Shown: positions 30,127 through 40,147, numbered from the stretch's first letter. The stretch: DNA of 64,000 nt from Pedobacter sp. Leaf250 (GCF_920984735.1 NZ_CAKLBU010000024.1:1-64000), one strand, 5' to 3'. Notes: generated by a model not told the origin, from the sequence alone. A program made the numbers and translations.

Positions 30127-30867
30127 CTATTCAAACTCCTCACCATAGGCTAACTCAATATCAATAAACTGAATAATTAAAGAACAGATTTGATCTGCTG
30201 CATCAAAGCCAAAATAAACCGGATAGGTTCCATCGCCAAAACCACTTTGAAAAAATGGGATATTATAATTTGTTCCGGGGATTTGCCAGTTAATCCAATC
30301 GCCACCTTCTCGTTGATGGGTTGGGTTTGCATTATAGTTTGCCGCAAATAATGCGGCAAAATAATCATCGTATAAATTTTTGCCGGGATTTTCAGCAATA
30401 AATTTATCCTGAAAATCGCAGAAGAGAAGCAGTGTTTGTTTATCCAAAATGCAACCCAAACCTGCATCAACATTGAAACCGAAAAATTCTCCTTCTTCAA
30501 AACTTTCTAAATCTTCAATGCCAATTAATGCTTCTTCAAATCTTACAGCATCATGAGCGGTAAATTGAACTTTAACAGCAGCGTATCTTGCACCATCTTC
30601 ATCATCTGGTACTACAACTGCTGCGGTTACTGGAAACTCTCCAACAGGAACTTTGTAGGTATAGGGTTCTGCATCTCTCTGAATAAAAACCAACGGATCG
30701 CGAACCAGTATTTCGCCGGTTGGGATGGAAACGCTTCCCAATTCCAGATGGTCGATGGATTTTCCTGCCACTTCACGCTCTTCAAAATAATCGTTAAGGT
30801 TGTTGGGGCAGGCCAATAGTGCTTTCTTTTCGTTAAATGTTTTAATCCATTCGGGAGTAGGAGCCAT
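30127..30867 (-). CDS. DUF4241 family protein
   Basis: This 246-residue acidic protein has no signal peptide. Features typical of DUF4241 are the GSVSIPTGEILVRDPL segment (residues about 43-58), VPVGEFPVTAAVV (about 72-84) and the C-terminal GDGTYPVYFGFDAADQI segment. The function of the family is not established. DUF4241 proteins are seen both as single genes and near toxin/immunity loci, but nothing here resembles a toxin. The upstream neighbour is a single-domain response regulator on the same strand, separated from it by a terminator, so this gene probably has its own promoter in the 30868-30910 interval. Confidence 0.8.
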   Translation of the reverse strand: MAPTPEWIKTFNEKKALLACPNNLNDYFEEREVAGKSIDHLELGSVSIPTGEILVRDPLVFIQRDAEPYTYKVPVGEFPVTAAVVVPDDEDGARYAAVKVQFTAHDAVRFEEALIGIEDLESFEEGEFFGFNVDAGLGCILDKQTLLLFCDFQDKFIAENPGKNLYDDYFAALFAANYNANPTHQREGGDWINWQIPGTNYNIPFFQSGFGDGTYPVYFGFDAADQICSLIIQFIDIELAYGEEFE

Positions 30868-30910
30868 AATTAAATTGTTTCTGATTAAACGCTATTTTAA
30901 TTAATTTAAA

Positions 30911-30944
30911 CAAAAAAGCCAAGAAGATTTTGTTCTTCTTGGCT
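30911..30944 (-). terminator. Intrinsic terminator of the response regulator gene
   Basis: An 11-pair stem (30917-30927 with 30934-30944) with a 6-base loop is followed on the minus strand by a T run at 30911-30916. It ends transcription of the regulator just upstream of the DUF4241 gene. Confidence 0.85.
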
Positions 30945-30966
30945 AAGTATTTTATCGAATTAATCT

Positions 30967-31359
30967 TTAATTCATTAAAAAAGTAGGTTCGCTTTCTTCT
31001 AAACTTAATATTTTGGTGATCTTTTTTAATAACACATCCATTTGGAAGGGCTTAGAAAGAAAATCATCCTGGCCATAATTCAAAGTTGTAAAATCCTTTG
31101 CTTCATATAATCCTGAGATTAAAAGAATAGGAATTTTTGATGTACTTTCTATAGATTTCAGTTGTTCACAAAGTATACGGCCATCGATATGACCTAATGA
31201 AATGTCAAGTAAAATTAAATCTGGATTAAAGCTTTCTATTCTATTAAAAACTTCTTCTCCATCATTTAGTGCCGAAACTTTAAAGCCACCAATTTCGAGT
31301 ATTAATTGTATGGTCTCTAAAACCTCCATATCGTCGTCAACTACCAATATTCTCTTCAT
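30967..31359 (-). CDS. Single-domain response regulator (CheY-like)
   Basis: The 130-residue protein is a receiver domain only. It has acidic residues in VVDDDMEVL (Asp7-Asp9), the phospho-acceptor in DLILLDISLG (Asp52), the LLISG Ser/Thr-type strand and DFLSKPF with the conserved Lys. No DNA-binding or enzymatic output domain follows, so it would act through protein contacts or within a phosphorelay. No histidine kinase adjoins it. It is flanked by a terminator downstream and a 113-base gap upstream, so it is monocistronic. Its partner kinase cannot be named from this window. Confidence 0.9.
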   Translation of the reverse strand: MKRILVVDDDMEVLETIQLILEIGGFKVSALNDGEEVFNRIESFNPDLILLDISLGHIDGRILCEQLKSIESTSKIPILLISGLYEAKDFTTLNYGQDDFLSKPFQMDVLLKKITKILSLEESEPTFLMN

Positions 31360-31472
31360 ATATTTAAAGCGATTTATGTGCCTTTAAATTTATAACAAAA
31401 TGTATGTTGTTATGTTTAAAAACTTCAAAAAAAATTAACATTCAGTTTATTTAGGATATCTTTGTCATCAAA

Positions 31473-32336
31473 TTAACTTGCTTGCTGTATTATTCCTTCT
31501 TTCTGAAGAATAAAATTGAATAAATCTTCTATTGGTTTTTGTAAGATTTTACCAGGCTCAATGCCATTGGCTTGCAAAACCTGCACCAATTCTTCCTGAT
31601 AATAAAAAGCTATAGAACCTACAAAATGACAGGGAACATTTTTATGCTTTGGGTAGTCTTTCACATTTGTATCAACAAATTCCTGAAAGCCTGTTTTTAA
31701 AATATCCTGAATAAATGGATAGTCTTTATGATTGGCCATAAAGCGGCTAAATCCCGCTAAATAAATATTTGGAAAAGGTTTTTGATATACATTCGTAATG
31801 ATTTGTTCCTTTTCGGTAGGGAAAGCTTTTTTAAATTCTGCTGCCAAAGCAGCTGGCATTTTGTTATATAAATAGGCTAATAAAACTTTTTTCCCGAAAA
31901 ACGTTCCAGAGCCTTCGTCTCCTAAAACATACCCTAAACCATGGTGGCCATCGTGGATTTTTTTTCCATCAAAATAGCAAATGTTAGAACCTGTACCTAA
32001 AATACAGTTTAAGCCTTCTGCGTTTCCGCAGGTTGCATACACAGAACCCAATAAATCGTGATCTACCGAGATAAAGGCTTTTGTAAATACCGCTGATAAT
32101 CCGTTAGAAACAACTTCATGTTTATCAGGCGATGAGCAGCCGGCACCAAAAAAGTAAATTTCTTTTACTTGATCTGCGTATTGTAGCGCAATTTCATTAT
32201 TCGAAATCAACTTGCCAATATCCTGTTCACTTAAAAAATAGGGGTTGATTCCTGGTGTATTGAATTTAATGGTTTCACCATTAATATAGCCCATCCAATC
32301 GGTTTTTGATGAGCCGCTATCTGCAACGAGTATCAT
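31473..32336 (-). CDS. BadF/BadG-type ATPase, GlcNAc-kinase-like
   Basis: This 287-residue protein of the actin/hexokinase fold starts with the phosphate-1 motif VADSGSSKTDW. It contains NCILGTGSNICYF and GLGYVLGDEGSGTFFGKK, typical of N-acetylglucosamine kinase-like members of the BadF/BadG/BcrA/BcrD group. It probably phosphorylates an amino sugar such as GlcNAc in peptidoglycan or chitin recycling; the substrate is inferred. It begins 17 bases after the TolC-like gene on the same strand, so it may be transcribed as the last gene of the efflux operon without an obvious functional link. Confidence 0.85.
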   Translation of the reverse strand: MILVADSGSSKTDWMGYINGETIKFNTPGINPYFLSEQDIGKLISNNEIALQYADQVKEIYFFGAGCSSPDKHEVVSNGLSAVFTKAFISVDHDLLGSVYATCGNAEGLNCILGTGSNICYFDGKKIHDGHHGLGYVLGDEGSGTFFGKKVLLAYLYNKMPAALAAEFKKAFPTEKEQIITNVYQKPFPNIYLAGFSRFMANHKDYPFIQDILKTGFQEFVDTNVKDYPKHKNVPCHFVGSIAFYYQEELVQVLQANGIEPGKILQKPIEDLFNFILQKEGIIQQAS

Positions 32337-32353
32337 ATCAATAAATATAAAAA

Positions 32354-33664
32354 TTAATTAGATAAATCTATATTTCCACTAATTTCTTTCAATGTGGTTT
32401 CAGCAATTTTGGCCTGAAACTGCATTTCGATGAACCGGTTCTGCGCATCGATGGCATTGCGTTGAGCTTCTCTAAGCTCCAATGGAGCAATACTTCCCAG
32501 GCGATACTTGGCCATTGTTATATCGAGATTTTCTTTTGCAATATCTACGTTACGTTGTTCGAGCTTGATCAAATCGAGATAGGTTGCATAATTTTGATAA
32601 GCAGTTAGTAATTGTGAATTAACATCAAGCTTGGTTTTATTAAGATTTAATGTAGAATTCTCTATATCGATTTTTGCATTGCGTTCCTGTTGCCTTTGTA
32701 AAAAACCATTAAATAAATTCATACTCGCTGTTACACCATAGGTAAATCCGTTGGCAGCAAAACGCTGGTTAAATCCTGTAGGGCTTGTGCTTTTTGCCCT
32801 GCTGTAGCCCGAGTTTAAAATAATTGCCGGATATCTGGCACCCTTAATCGATTTTAAATTCAGGGATGCTATTTTTTGATTGATAAAAGCATTTAGAACA
32901 TTTGGGTTTTGTAGCTCGGCAATTTCAGCCTGCTTGCTGAATAATATTCCCCTGTCTACATCAATGCTATCGGCAACCGAAAAGCCTGTGCCAATGTCTC
33001 TAACCATTAGTTGGTTTAATCGAACCTTTGCAATTTGTAGAAAATTTTTAACCTGAATATAATTGGAGGTATCAGTATTATAATCTACTTGGGCAGTTAA
33101 AACATCTAATTTAGAACCACGGCCCAGTTGTAATTTCGTTTTGGCAATATTGGTACGCCATACCGAAACATCAATGGCACTGTCTGCAGCAACCAACAGT
33201 TGTTGCTGTCTTACAATATCGTAATAGGCCGCAATCACGTCAGAAACTGTAGTTAATATGGTTAATCTGGCATTTATTTCACCTTGTTTTTGCAGTTCCT
33301 TTAATCGGTCATAATTTGCAAACATGGTAAAACCATCAAAAATAGTCCAGTTTAAATCGGCTCCATAACTGTTGTTGGTACTTCTTGCCCCGCGAATAAC
33401 ACGGTCTTCGCCAGTTACTGGTGTTTGCCTTGTGTTTTGAATACTTCCACCATTGGTATAGGTTCCATCAACTGATGGCAACATGCCAGCGTTACCAATG
33501 TTAGCATTGTTTTTGGCTATGGCAATTTCGTTTTTGCTTATTTTAATGTCGTAATTATTCTGTAAGGCAATGGTAACGGCTTCTCGCAAACTAAGCTTTT
33601 CTTGCGCAAACCCAGTAATCGAAAAGCTCAATAGGAATATGAATATGTTTAATTTCTTGTTCAT
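32354..33664 (-). CDS. TolC-family outer-membrane efflux protein
   Basis: The 436-residue protein has a signal peptide ending near GFAQ and two repeats of the outer-membrane efflux protein fold. Long alpha-helical stretches are predicted, with motifs LREAVTIALQNNYDIKIS near the N-terminus and YRLGSIAPLELREAQRN (about residues 387-403). It forms the trimeric outer-membrane channel of a tripartite exporter. The RND pump and periplasmic adaptor genes lie directly upstream, with 1 and 2 bases between the coding regions, so this is a complete tripartite system in the order adaptor, pump, channel. Confidence 0.93.
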   Translation of the reverse strand: MNKKLNIFIFLLSFSITGFAQEKLSLREAVTIALQNNYDIKISKNEIAIAKNNANIGNAGMLPSVDGTYTNGGSIQNTRQTPVTGEDRVIRGARSTNNSYGADLNWTIFDGFTMFANYDRLKELQKQGEINARLTILTTVSDVIAAYYDIVRQQQLLVAADSAIDVSVWRTNIAKTKLQLGRGSKLDVLTAQVDYNTDTSNYIQVKNFLQIAKVRLNQLMVRDIGTGFSVADSIDVDRGILFSKQAEIAELQNPNVLNAFINQKIASLNLKSIKGARYPAIILNSGYSRAKSTSPTGFNQRFAANGFTYGVTASMNLFNGFLQRQQERNAKIDIENSTLNLNKTKLDVNSQLLTAYQNYATYLDLIKLEQRNVDIAKENLDITMAKYRLGSIAPLELREAQRNAIDAQNRFIEMQFQAKIAETTLKEISGNIDLSN

Positions 33665-33665
33665 C

Positions 33666-36600
33666 TTATTCTGCTATATGTGTTGCTTCATGTTCGAAAC
33701 GATCGGCGTTTTTCAATTCTTTGTTCGGTTTGTATGGTTTTGCCCAATAAGAGTAAATTGCTGGAATTACAAAAAGTGTTAAAACCAGTGAAAATAAGGT
33801 TCCGCCTACGATTACTGTTCCCATACTCATTCTGCTTTTTGCAGCCGCACCTAATGCCATGGCTATGGGTAAAGCACCAATTGCAATTGCTAAACTTGTC
33901 ATTAAAATTGGGCGTAAACGCGATACTGAAGCTTCACGGATAGCTTCTGGAATGGCAACTCCTTTTTCCTTTAACTGATTGGCAAACTCTACAATCAAAA
34001 TTCCGTTCTTGGTTACCAAACCGATTAACATGATGGTACCGATCTGGCTAAAAATATTCCAGCTTTGTCCGCAGAGCCATAAAGATAAGAATGCACCTGC
34101 AACAGCCATTGGTACTGTTAAAATAATAATAATCGGATCTTTAAAACTTTCGAATTGAGCAGATAAAATGAGATAAACCAATAGTAAAGCTAATCCAAAT
34201 GCAAAAAAGGTGTTGGATGAACTTTCTTTGAAATCCCTTGATTCTCCACTTAAGTCGGTAGAAAACGTTTCATCCAAAACCTTATCAGCAATTTTATCCA
34301 TGGCATCAATTCCTTCGCCAATGCTTTTTCCGGGAGCCAAACCAGCTGAAACGGTTGCCGAAATAAAGCGGTTGTTGCGGTATAATTGTGGCGGACTGCT
34401 TTCTTCTTTTGCCGTAACCAAGTTATCAAGCTGAATTAATTCGCCCTTATCACTGCGAACATATACCGAACTTAAATCCAATGGATCTTTTCTGTCACCA
34501 CGATCAAACTGACCGATTACCTGGTATTGTTTTCCATTCATAAAGAAGTAAGAGAAACGTTGCCCGCTTAAGCCCAAATTTAAGGTTTGCGCTATCGCTG
34601 ATATAGAAACACCAAGATTCTTTGCTTTATCACGATCGATAGTGAGGTTGATTTCTGGTTTGTTAAATTTCAAATTAACATCAGAAACCGTAAAAGTTGG
34701 ATCTTTCGAAACTGCATCCATAAACAAGGGCACTTTTTCTCTTAGTTTTTCGAAATTTTGAGCCTGAATAATATAACTAATTGGCAAACCACCTCTTCTT
34801 CCAACGGAGATGGTTGGTTGTTGATTAACAATTACTTTTCCCTCAGTATATTTTTTGGTTATTTTGGTTAGCATATCCGCAATTTCCTTTTGCGAACGCT
34901 CACGGTCTCCTGCGTCTACTAAACCCATACGTACAAAACCAGAGTTGGTAGAACCGGCACCCCCAAAACCAGGGGAAGTAATGGTAATGTTTACATTTTT
35001 TTCCGGAACAGAATCGATCACCATTTGGTTCAACTTCATGATAAATTTATCAGTTGAAGTAAATGATGCACCTTCGGGCAATGTCGCGGTCATATTAATC
35101 GCACTCCTATCATCATACGGAGCAGTTTCTTTTGGTAGAAGTTTCCAAAAAAGAAAAATCAAACCCATACAAACCACAATAATTGGTATAGAAAGCCACC
35201 TTTTATCTAAAAATTTATTCAGGTTTGAAGCATAAGCATCATTTAATTTAACAAAGTACGGTTCTGTCCAATTGTAAAAACGCGAAGGCTTGTGGCCACC
35301 TTTTTTCATTAGATACGCGTTTAACATTGGTGTCAGCGTTAAGGAAACAAAGGCAGAAATTAATACCGCAGCGCCGATTACGACACCAAACTCCCTAAAC
35401 AACCGCCCAACGAAACCCTGCAGAAATATCACTGGTAAAAAAACCGCAGCCAATGTAATCGAAATGGAAATTACCGCGAAAAAGATTTCGTTTGAGCCTT
35501 TTATAGCCGCCTCAAAAGGCGACATGCCTTCTTCTACTTTCTTAAAAATATTTTCTGTAACAACGATACCATCATCAACCACCAAACCTGTAGCCAAAAC
35601 AATAGCCAGTAAGCTCAATACATTGATCGAAAAACCAAAAGCATACATCACAAAGAAAGTAAAAACCAATGATACCGGAATATCGATCAGCGGCCTGAAT
35701 GCAATTGCCCAATCTCTAAAAAAGAGGTAAATGATCAATATTACCAAAACCAATGATAAACCGATAGTTTCGGCAACTTCCGTAACCGATCTTTTGATGA
35801 ATAAAGTATTATCAAGCGCTACTTTAAGTTTTATATCATTCGGCATATCTGCCTTAAGTTTATCAAAACGGTTATAAAATTCTTTGCTGATATCCAAATA
35901 ATTTGCGCCTGGTTGCGGGATAATCGCTACTGCAACCATTGGCTTGCCCGATTCTCTCAGAACAGTTTCTTCATTTTCAGAACCAAGTGTTGCATAGCCT
36001 ACATCCTTCAGTTTTACTACCTGATTGCTGTCTGATTTTAAGATCAGATTATTAAACTGCTCCTCATTAACTAATTTTCCTAAAGTTTTTACGGTAAGTT
36101 CTGTAGTTTCTCCAGTAATTTTTCCTGAAGGCAATTCTACATTTTCATTATCAAGGGCGGTTACAATATCCTGGGAGGTTAAACCATAAGCACTTAATTT
36201 ATTTGGATCCATCCAAATGCGCATGGAATATTTCCGTTGGCCTTGAATTTGAACGCTACTTACACCTGGAATGGTTTGAATGCGATCGGCAATTACATTC
36301 TCGGCAAAATCGCTCAATTGCAAGGTATTTCGCTTATCACTTTGTATGGTTAGCGATAGAATAGGATCGGAGTTTGCATCAGCCTTACTTACGATTGGTA
36401 ATCCATCAATATCTCTTGGTAGATTTCTGGCAGCTTGCGAAACCTTATCACGAACATCATTTGTAGCTTCCTCAATATTTTTATCGAGATTAAATTCTAC
36501 TGTGATATTACTTGTTCCTTGATTACTGGATGATGAAATATTTCGAATGCCATCGATGGAATTAATCGACTTTTCCAGCGGCTCGGTAATTTGCGATTCA

Positions 36601-36776
36601 ATAATGTCAGAATTTGCTCCGGGATAAGAGGTTCTAACCGAAACCACCGTAGGATCAATTGATGGGTACTCGCGGATGCCGAGAAATGTATAACCAATTA
36701 TTCCAAAAAGAACAATAAGCAAGTTCATTACAATGGCAAGAACGGGTCGTTTTATACTCGTGGTAGAGATGCTCAT
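33666..36776 (-). CDS. RND efflux pump permease (AcrB/HAE1 type)
   Basis: The 1036-residue protein has the full length and layout of an RND transporter. The first helix (VLAIVMNLLIVLFGIIGYTFL) is followed by a large periplasmic loop with the SYPGANSDIIESQITEPLE signature. The central group of helices contains VLATGLVVDDGIVVTENIF, with the proton-relay aspartates; a second loop and a second helical group follow. It exports hydrophobic or amphipathic compounds using the proton gradient. Specificity (drugs, bile salts, metals) cannot be read from sequence, though the GLVVDD pattern fits the multidrug (HAE1) rather than the heavy-metal group. It lies between the adaptor and TolC-like genes. Confidence 0.95.
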   Translation of the reverse strand: MSISTTSIKRPVLAIVMNLLIVLFGIIGYTFLGIREYPSIDPTVVSVRTSYPGANSDIIESQITEPLEKSINSIDGIRNISSSSNQGTSNITVEFNLDKNIEEATNDVRDKVSQAARNLPRDIDGLPIVSKADANSDPILSLTIQSDKRNTLQLSDFAENVIADRIQTIPGVSSVQIQGQRKYSMRIWMDPNKLSAYGLTSQDIVTALDNENVELPSGKITGETTELTVKTLGKLVNEEQFNNLILKSDSNQVVKLKDVGYATLGSENEETVLRESGKPMVAVAIIPQPGANYLDISKEFYNRFDKLKADMPNDIKLKVALDNTLFIKRSVTEVAETIGLSLVLVILIIYLFFRDWAIAFRPLIDIPVSLVFTFFVMYAFGFSINVLSLLAIVLATGLVVDDGIVVTENIFKKVEEGMSPFEAAIKGSNEIFFAVISISITLAAVFLPVIFLQGFVGRLFREFGVVIGAAVLISAFVSLTLTPMLNAYLMKKGGHKPSRFYNWTEPYFVKLNDAYASNLNKFLDKRWLSIPIIVVCMGLIFLFWKLLPKETAPYDDRSAINMTATLPEGASFTSTDKFIMKLNQMVIDSVPEKNVNITITSPGFGGAGSTNSGFVRMGLVDAGDRERSQKEIADMLTKITKKYTEGKVIVNQQPTISVGRRGGLPISYIIQAQNFEKLREKVPLFMDAVSKDPTFTVSDVNLKFNKPEINLTIDRDKAKNLGVSISAIAQTLNLGLSGQRFSYFFMNGKQYQVIGQFDRGDRKDPLDLSSVYVRSDKGELIQLDNLVTAKEESSPPQLYRNNRFISATVSAGLAPGKSIGEGIDAMDKIADKVLDETFSTDLSGESRDFKESSSNTFFAFGLALLLVYLILSAQFESFKDPIIIILTVPMAVAGAFLSLWLCGQSWNIFSQIGTIMLIGLVTKNGILIVEFANQLKEKGVAIPEAIREASVSRLRPILMTSLAIAIGALPIAMALGAAAKSRMSMGTVIVGGTLFSLVLTLFVIPAIYSYWAKPYKPNKELKNADRFEHEATHIAE

Positions 36777-36778
36777 AA

Positions 36779-37873
36779 TTATTCTTTAACCAGGTTAACT
36801 TTTACAGGTGCATCTTTTTTCAAAGCCATTGAACCGGTGGTCAAAACCGTGTCGCCTGCTTTTAATCCTGAAGTAATTACAATGTTTTCATCTGTCCTTG
36901 TGCCGGCTTCAACCTTAACCTCTTGCGCTTTTCCATCTTTCTGAACATAAACAATTTTCCCTTTTAATACGGGGATAATTGCCTGATTGGGAATCAAAAT
37001 AGCGTTTTGCAGTGTAGTTAATGCTAATTTTATCTTAGCAAATGATCCTGGTAACAAAGCATTATCTGCATTTGGAGCCAATGCCCTAATTTGCAATGTT
37101 CTAGTTGCAGCATTTATTCCAGGTTCAATAGCATAAACTTTTCCGGTGTTCTGTTTTGAAGAACCATCGGTTGTAAAAGTAATTGAAGAACCCATTTTAA
37201 TTTGTCCGGCATATTTTTCAGGTACAGAAAAAGTAACTTTTATTGGATTAGTGCTTACCAGATTAGCAATTACGGTTGCTGGTGTTAAATAAGTTCCTGC
37301 TGAAATGCTGCGTAAACCAATACGTCCGCTAAATGGCGCACGGATAGTCGTTTTGGCAAGTTGTGCTCTGATTAATTGCGATTGCGCTTGCAGGGATTTT
37401 AAATCTGCTAATGAAATATCATATTCTTCCTGACTGATTGCCCCTTTTTCCAACAATTGTTTTGATCTGTTTTCTGTTGTGCCAGATAGTTTTTGTTTGG
37501 TTAAAGCTTCCTGCAATTGTGCCTGAATATCTCTATCGTTTACTTTTACCAAAACAGCGCCCTTGCTTACATTTGTTCCTTCAGTAAAATATATCCCAGT
37601 AACCAAACCCGAAACTTCGCTTTTTAGTACAACCGATTCATTTGCATCAATAGCTCCAGTTACTTCCAGGTCATTATCAAAAGATGTAAGTTTCACTACA
37701 ATTCCTTCTACAACCATTGGTGCACCAGCACCACCTTTAGCACCTCCTCCTTTTGTTTGAGCGCCACCAGCTCCACCTTTTCCTTCTAATTTGTTGTTCG
37801 CGTTAATTCTGTAATATACTAAGTAGGCCAAGCCAATAGCCAAAACAGCATAAATGATATACCTTTTCTTCAT
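36779..37873 (-). CDS. RND efflux periplasmic adaptor (MFP) subunit
   Basis: This 364-residue protein has one N-terminal membrane anchor (YIIYAVLAIGLAYLVYYRI) and then an unusual Gly/Lys/Ala-rich linker (about residues 33-52; GGAGGAQTKGGGAKGGAGAP). The MFP fold follows: a lipoyl-like barrel (SGLVTGIYFTEGTNVSKG), a short helical hairpin, then the second half-motif TIRAPFSGRIGLRSIS and beta-barrel domains. It links the RND pump to the TolC channel. It is the first gene of the operon. A CGTTAA-7-TTAACG inverted pair at 37902-37920, 29 bases before the start, could be an operator. No regulator gene adjoins. Confidence 0.92.
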   Translation of the reverse strand: MKKRYIIYAVLAIGLAYLVYYRINANNKLEGKGGAGGAQTKGGGAKGGAGAPMVVEGIVVKLTSFDNDLEVTGAIDANESVVLKSEVSGLVTGIYFTEGTNVSKGAVLVKVNDRDIQAQLQEALTKQKLSGTTENRSKQLLEKGAISQEEYDISLADLKSLQAQSQLIRAQLAKTTIRAPFSGRIGLRSISAGTYLTPATVIANLVSTNPIKVTFSVPEKYAGQIKMGSSITFTTDGSSKQNTGKVYAIEPGINAATRTLQIRALAPNADNALLPGSFAKIKLALTTLQNAILIPNQAIIPVLKGKIVYVQKDGKAQEVKVEAGTRTDENIVITSGLKAGDTVLTTGSMALKKDAPVKVNLVKE

Positions 37874-38232
37874 GTTTATATTTGTGTCGTGCTTATCTGA
37901 ACGTTAAAATTAAATTAACGCTTGATGATAGAGTGTAAAAATATTCAAATAGTTTAGTCTTAATTTTGTTGTATTAAGGATGTTACTTTGTAAGTTTGAA
38001 GTCATCGATCCAGTGTTAAAAATAAAGGCAGGGATTAACAAAACGCTTTTTTGAATAAGTTAACCTACTTTTCAGATAAAAGCTTGCCGACAAAATTTAG
38101 GTTATCGAACTATATCTTCCGACTTTGGGCATTCGACTTCGAACTTTTGTTCTTCTAAATCCCTACTAATTTTTTCCAATTAATTCAAAAACACCGTCAA
38201 TAAATATATTTTTGTGGCAAAACACATTCAAT
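37874..38232. other. 359-base intergenic region between divergent genes
   Basis: This holds the promoters of the leftward efflux operon and the rightward M61 peptidase. I see an inverted pair CGTTAA/TTAACG at 37902-37920 near the adaptor start and a -7 box at 38207-38214 for the peptidase. The middle part (about 37930-38160) has only short frames (24 codons or fewer) and no recognisable element. Confidence 0.45.
38207..38214 (+). promoter_or_regulatory. -7 element that decides the M61 peptidase start
   Basis: TATTTTTG is a perfect TAnnTTTG, 18 bases before the ATG at 38233. It overlaps the TTG at 38212, an upstream in-frame candidate start. Transcription would begin about 38220, so translation must start at 38233. 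No -33 TTG is found. Confidence 0.45.
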
Positions 38233-40065
38233 ATGTTTATTAAAAAATCAATTTTAAGTTTAGTTTTATTACTAACGAGTATTATGGCAGCAAAGGCGCA
38301 GGTGAAAATTGCTTTTGAGGTTTCTTTTAAAGAACCGCAAGCACATTATGCCGAAGTGCAGATGAATATTTCTGGCTTGGCAAAAGATTATGTTGACGTT
38401 AAAATGCCTGTCTGGACTCCTGGTTCTTACTTAGTCCGCGAATTTGAAAAAAGCGTAGAAGAATTTAAGGCAACAGCTGGTGGAAAAACCGCCAGAGTGG
38501 AAAAGGTAAGAAAAAATACCTGGAGAATATTTTCGGCAAAAGCAGCCAATATTAAAATCAACTATCGTGTTTATGCATTTGAAATTTCGGTACGTACACC
38601 TTTTATTGATGAATCTCATGCATTTTTATCTTCAACAGGGATTTTTATGCATCCAGATGGAATGATAAAATTTCCAAGCACTGTGAAAATTATTCCATTT
38701 AATACCTGGAGTAAGGTTTCAACTGGTTTAGAGCCTGTTGCTGGAGAAAAATTCACCTACAAAGCTGCTGATTTTGATATCCTATATGATAGTCCGATTG
38801 AGGTTGGAAATCAGGATGTGTTCGAGTTTAATGCAGCTGGTGTTCGCCATGAGGTTGCAATGTACGGCGGTGGTAATTACGATAAAGAGAAATTGAAAGT
38901 AGATATGGCCAAAATTGTTGAAGAAATTACAGCAGTTTATGGCGAAAACCCTAACAAACACTATACTTTCATTGTACATAATTTTTTACGTGGAGGCGGT
39001 GGTTTAGAGCACTTAAACTCTACTACGCTGGGTGCAAGTAGAAATGCCTACAATACCGAAGCGGGTTATAAAGGATTTTTAGCTTTGGTTGCTCACGAAT
39101 ATCATCACTTGTGGAATGTAAAACGTTTACGTCCGGTAGCTTTAGGCCCATTCGATTACGATAATGAAAACTATACCACCAACCTTTGGGTTGCTGAAGG
39201 TTTTACCTCGTATTACGAAAATAAATATATGCACAGGGCTGGTTTTAATGATGATGAAACATTCGTAAAGGATATTGCCTCAGCAATAGGAACAGTAACA
39301 AACACGCCAGGAGCGAAGTATCAATCGGCAGCTTCTTCAAGTTACGATGCTTGGGTAATCCAATATCGCCCAAATGAAAATTCTAAAAATAACTCTATTT
39401 CATATTACAGTAAAGGTGAGGTAATTGGGATTTTGATGGATTTGGAAATTATCAACGCTACAAAAGGGGCTAAAAGTTTAGATGATGTAATGAAAGCGAT
39501 GTATTTACAATGCAAAACTTTAAAACGCGGTTATACTGACGCAGAGTTTAAAGCAATGGTTGAAAAAATTTCGGGCATTAGTTTTACAAATTTCTGGGCT
39601 AAATATGTTAATGGAGTTGATGATGCCGAATATGTAAGATATTTAGGCTATGCTGGTGTGGATGTAGCGACAGAAAATGCAACACCTAATAAACCTGTTA
39701 GTGGTGCAAGCGGACAGCTAACCAATAATGGTACAATTGCTGTTTCTTCAATTACAAGAAATTCTGCAGCATGGATTGCTGGATTGAACGTTAATGATGA
39801 AATTATATCTTTAGATGATGTAACCGTAAGTGAAGCTTTGGCTACTGTGAAATTAAGAAGCCCGATGTTATCGTTAGAAACTTTGCCTTTGGTTGCTAAG
39901 AAGAATATTGGTGATGTTTTAAAGCTTAAAATAAAACGTGATGGATTAGAGAAAGAAATTTCTTTAACACTTAAAGAAAACCCAAGTGTGCGTTTGAAAG
40001 CTACTATCAATGAAAATGCAACGCCAGCTCAAAAAGTGGTGTTCAAAAAATGGACAGGAAAATAA
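38233..40065 (+). CDS. M61 glycyl aminopeptidase family protein with PDZ domain
   Basis: From ATG 38233 the protein has 610 residues with a signal peptide (MFIKKSILSLVLLL... ending AKAQ). The N-terminal beta domain contains KMPVWTPGSYLVREFEK, typical of M61. The peptidase domain has the zinc motif HEYHH (about residue 288, LVAHEYHHLWNVKRLRP) and the third ligand in WVAEGFTSYYE. A C-terminal PDZ-like domain (about 490-570; SSITRNSAAWIAGLNVNDEII) completes the family layout. It is probably a periplasmic or surface metallo-aminopeptidase that removes N-terminal Gly or Ala. The start at 38233 is chosen because of the signal peptide and because the -7 box overlaps the alternative TTG start. Confidence 0.9.
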   Translation: MFIKKSILSLVLLLTSIMAAKAQVKIAFEVSFKEPQAHYAEVQMNISGLAKDYVDVKMPVWTPGSYLVREFEKSVEEFKATAGGKTARVEKVRKNTWRIFSAKAANIKINYRVYAFEISVRTPFIDESHAFLSSTGIFMHPDGMIKFPSTVKIIPFNTWSKVSTGLEPVAGEKFTYKAADFDILYDSPIEVGNQDVFEFNAAGVRHEVAMYGGGNYDKEKLKVDMAKIVEEITAVYGENPNKHYTFIVHNFLRGGGGLEHLNSTTLGASRNAYNTEAGYKGFLALVAHEYHHLWNVKRLRPVALGPFDYDNENYTTNLWVAEGFTSYYENKYMHRAGFNDDETFVKDIASAIGTVTNTPGAKYQSAASSSYDAWVIQYRPNENSKNNSISYYSKGEVIGILMDLEIINATKGAKSLDDVMKAMYLQCKTLKRGYTDAEFKAMVEKISGISFTNFWAKYVNGVDDAEYVRYLGYAGVDVATENATPNKPVSGASGQLTNNGTIAVSSITRNSAAWIAGLNVNDEIISLDDVTVSEALATVKLRSPMLSLETLPLVAKKNIGDVLKLKIKRDGLEKEISLTLKENPSVRLKATINENATPAQKVVFKKWTGK

Positions 40066-40085
40066 TTTCCAATTCCTAAATCAAT

Positions 40086-40124
40086 AAAAAATCCCGCTGG
40101 AAATCTTTCCAGCGGGATTTTTTT
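40086..40124. terminator. Bidirectional terminator between convergent genes
   Basis: A perfect stem of at least 15 pairs (40089-40103 with 40106-40120, core ATCCCGCTGGAAA) is flanked by A and T runs. It lies 20 bases after the M61 stop and 23 bases beyond the stop of the convergent barrel gene. Confidence 0.9.
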
Positions 40125-40147
40125 GCATTAAGCTTTTACTTTGAAGC

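Noticed and set aside
29952..30167. 71-codon plus-strand frame after htpG
   Set aside because: It overlaps the DUF4241 gene end, crosses the palindromic island and has no domain or signal features. Probably a chance frame.
38212..38232. TTG start for the M61 peptidase
   Set aside because: The TTG is part of a perfect -7 promoter box; the ATG at 38233 begins a proper signal peptide.
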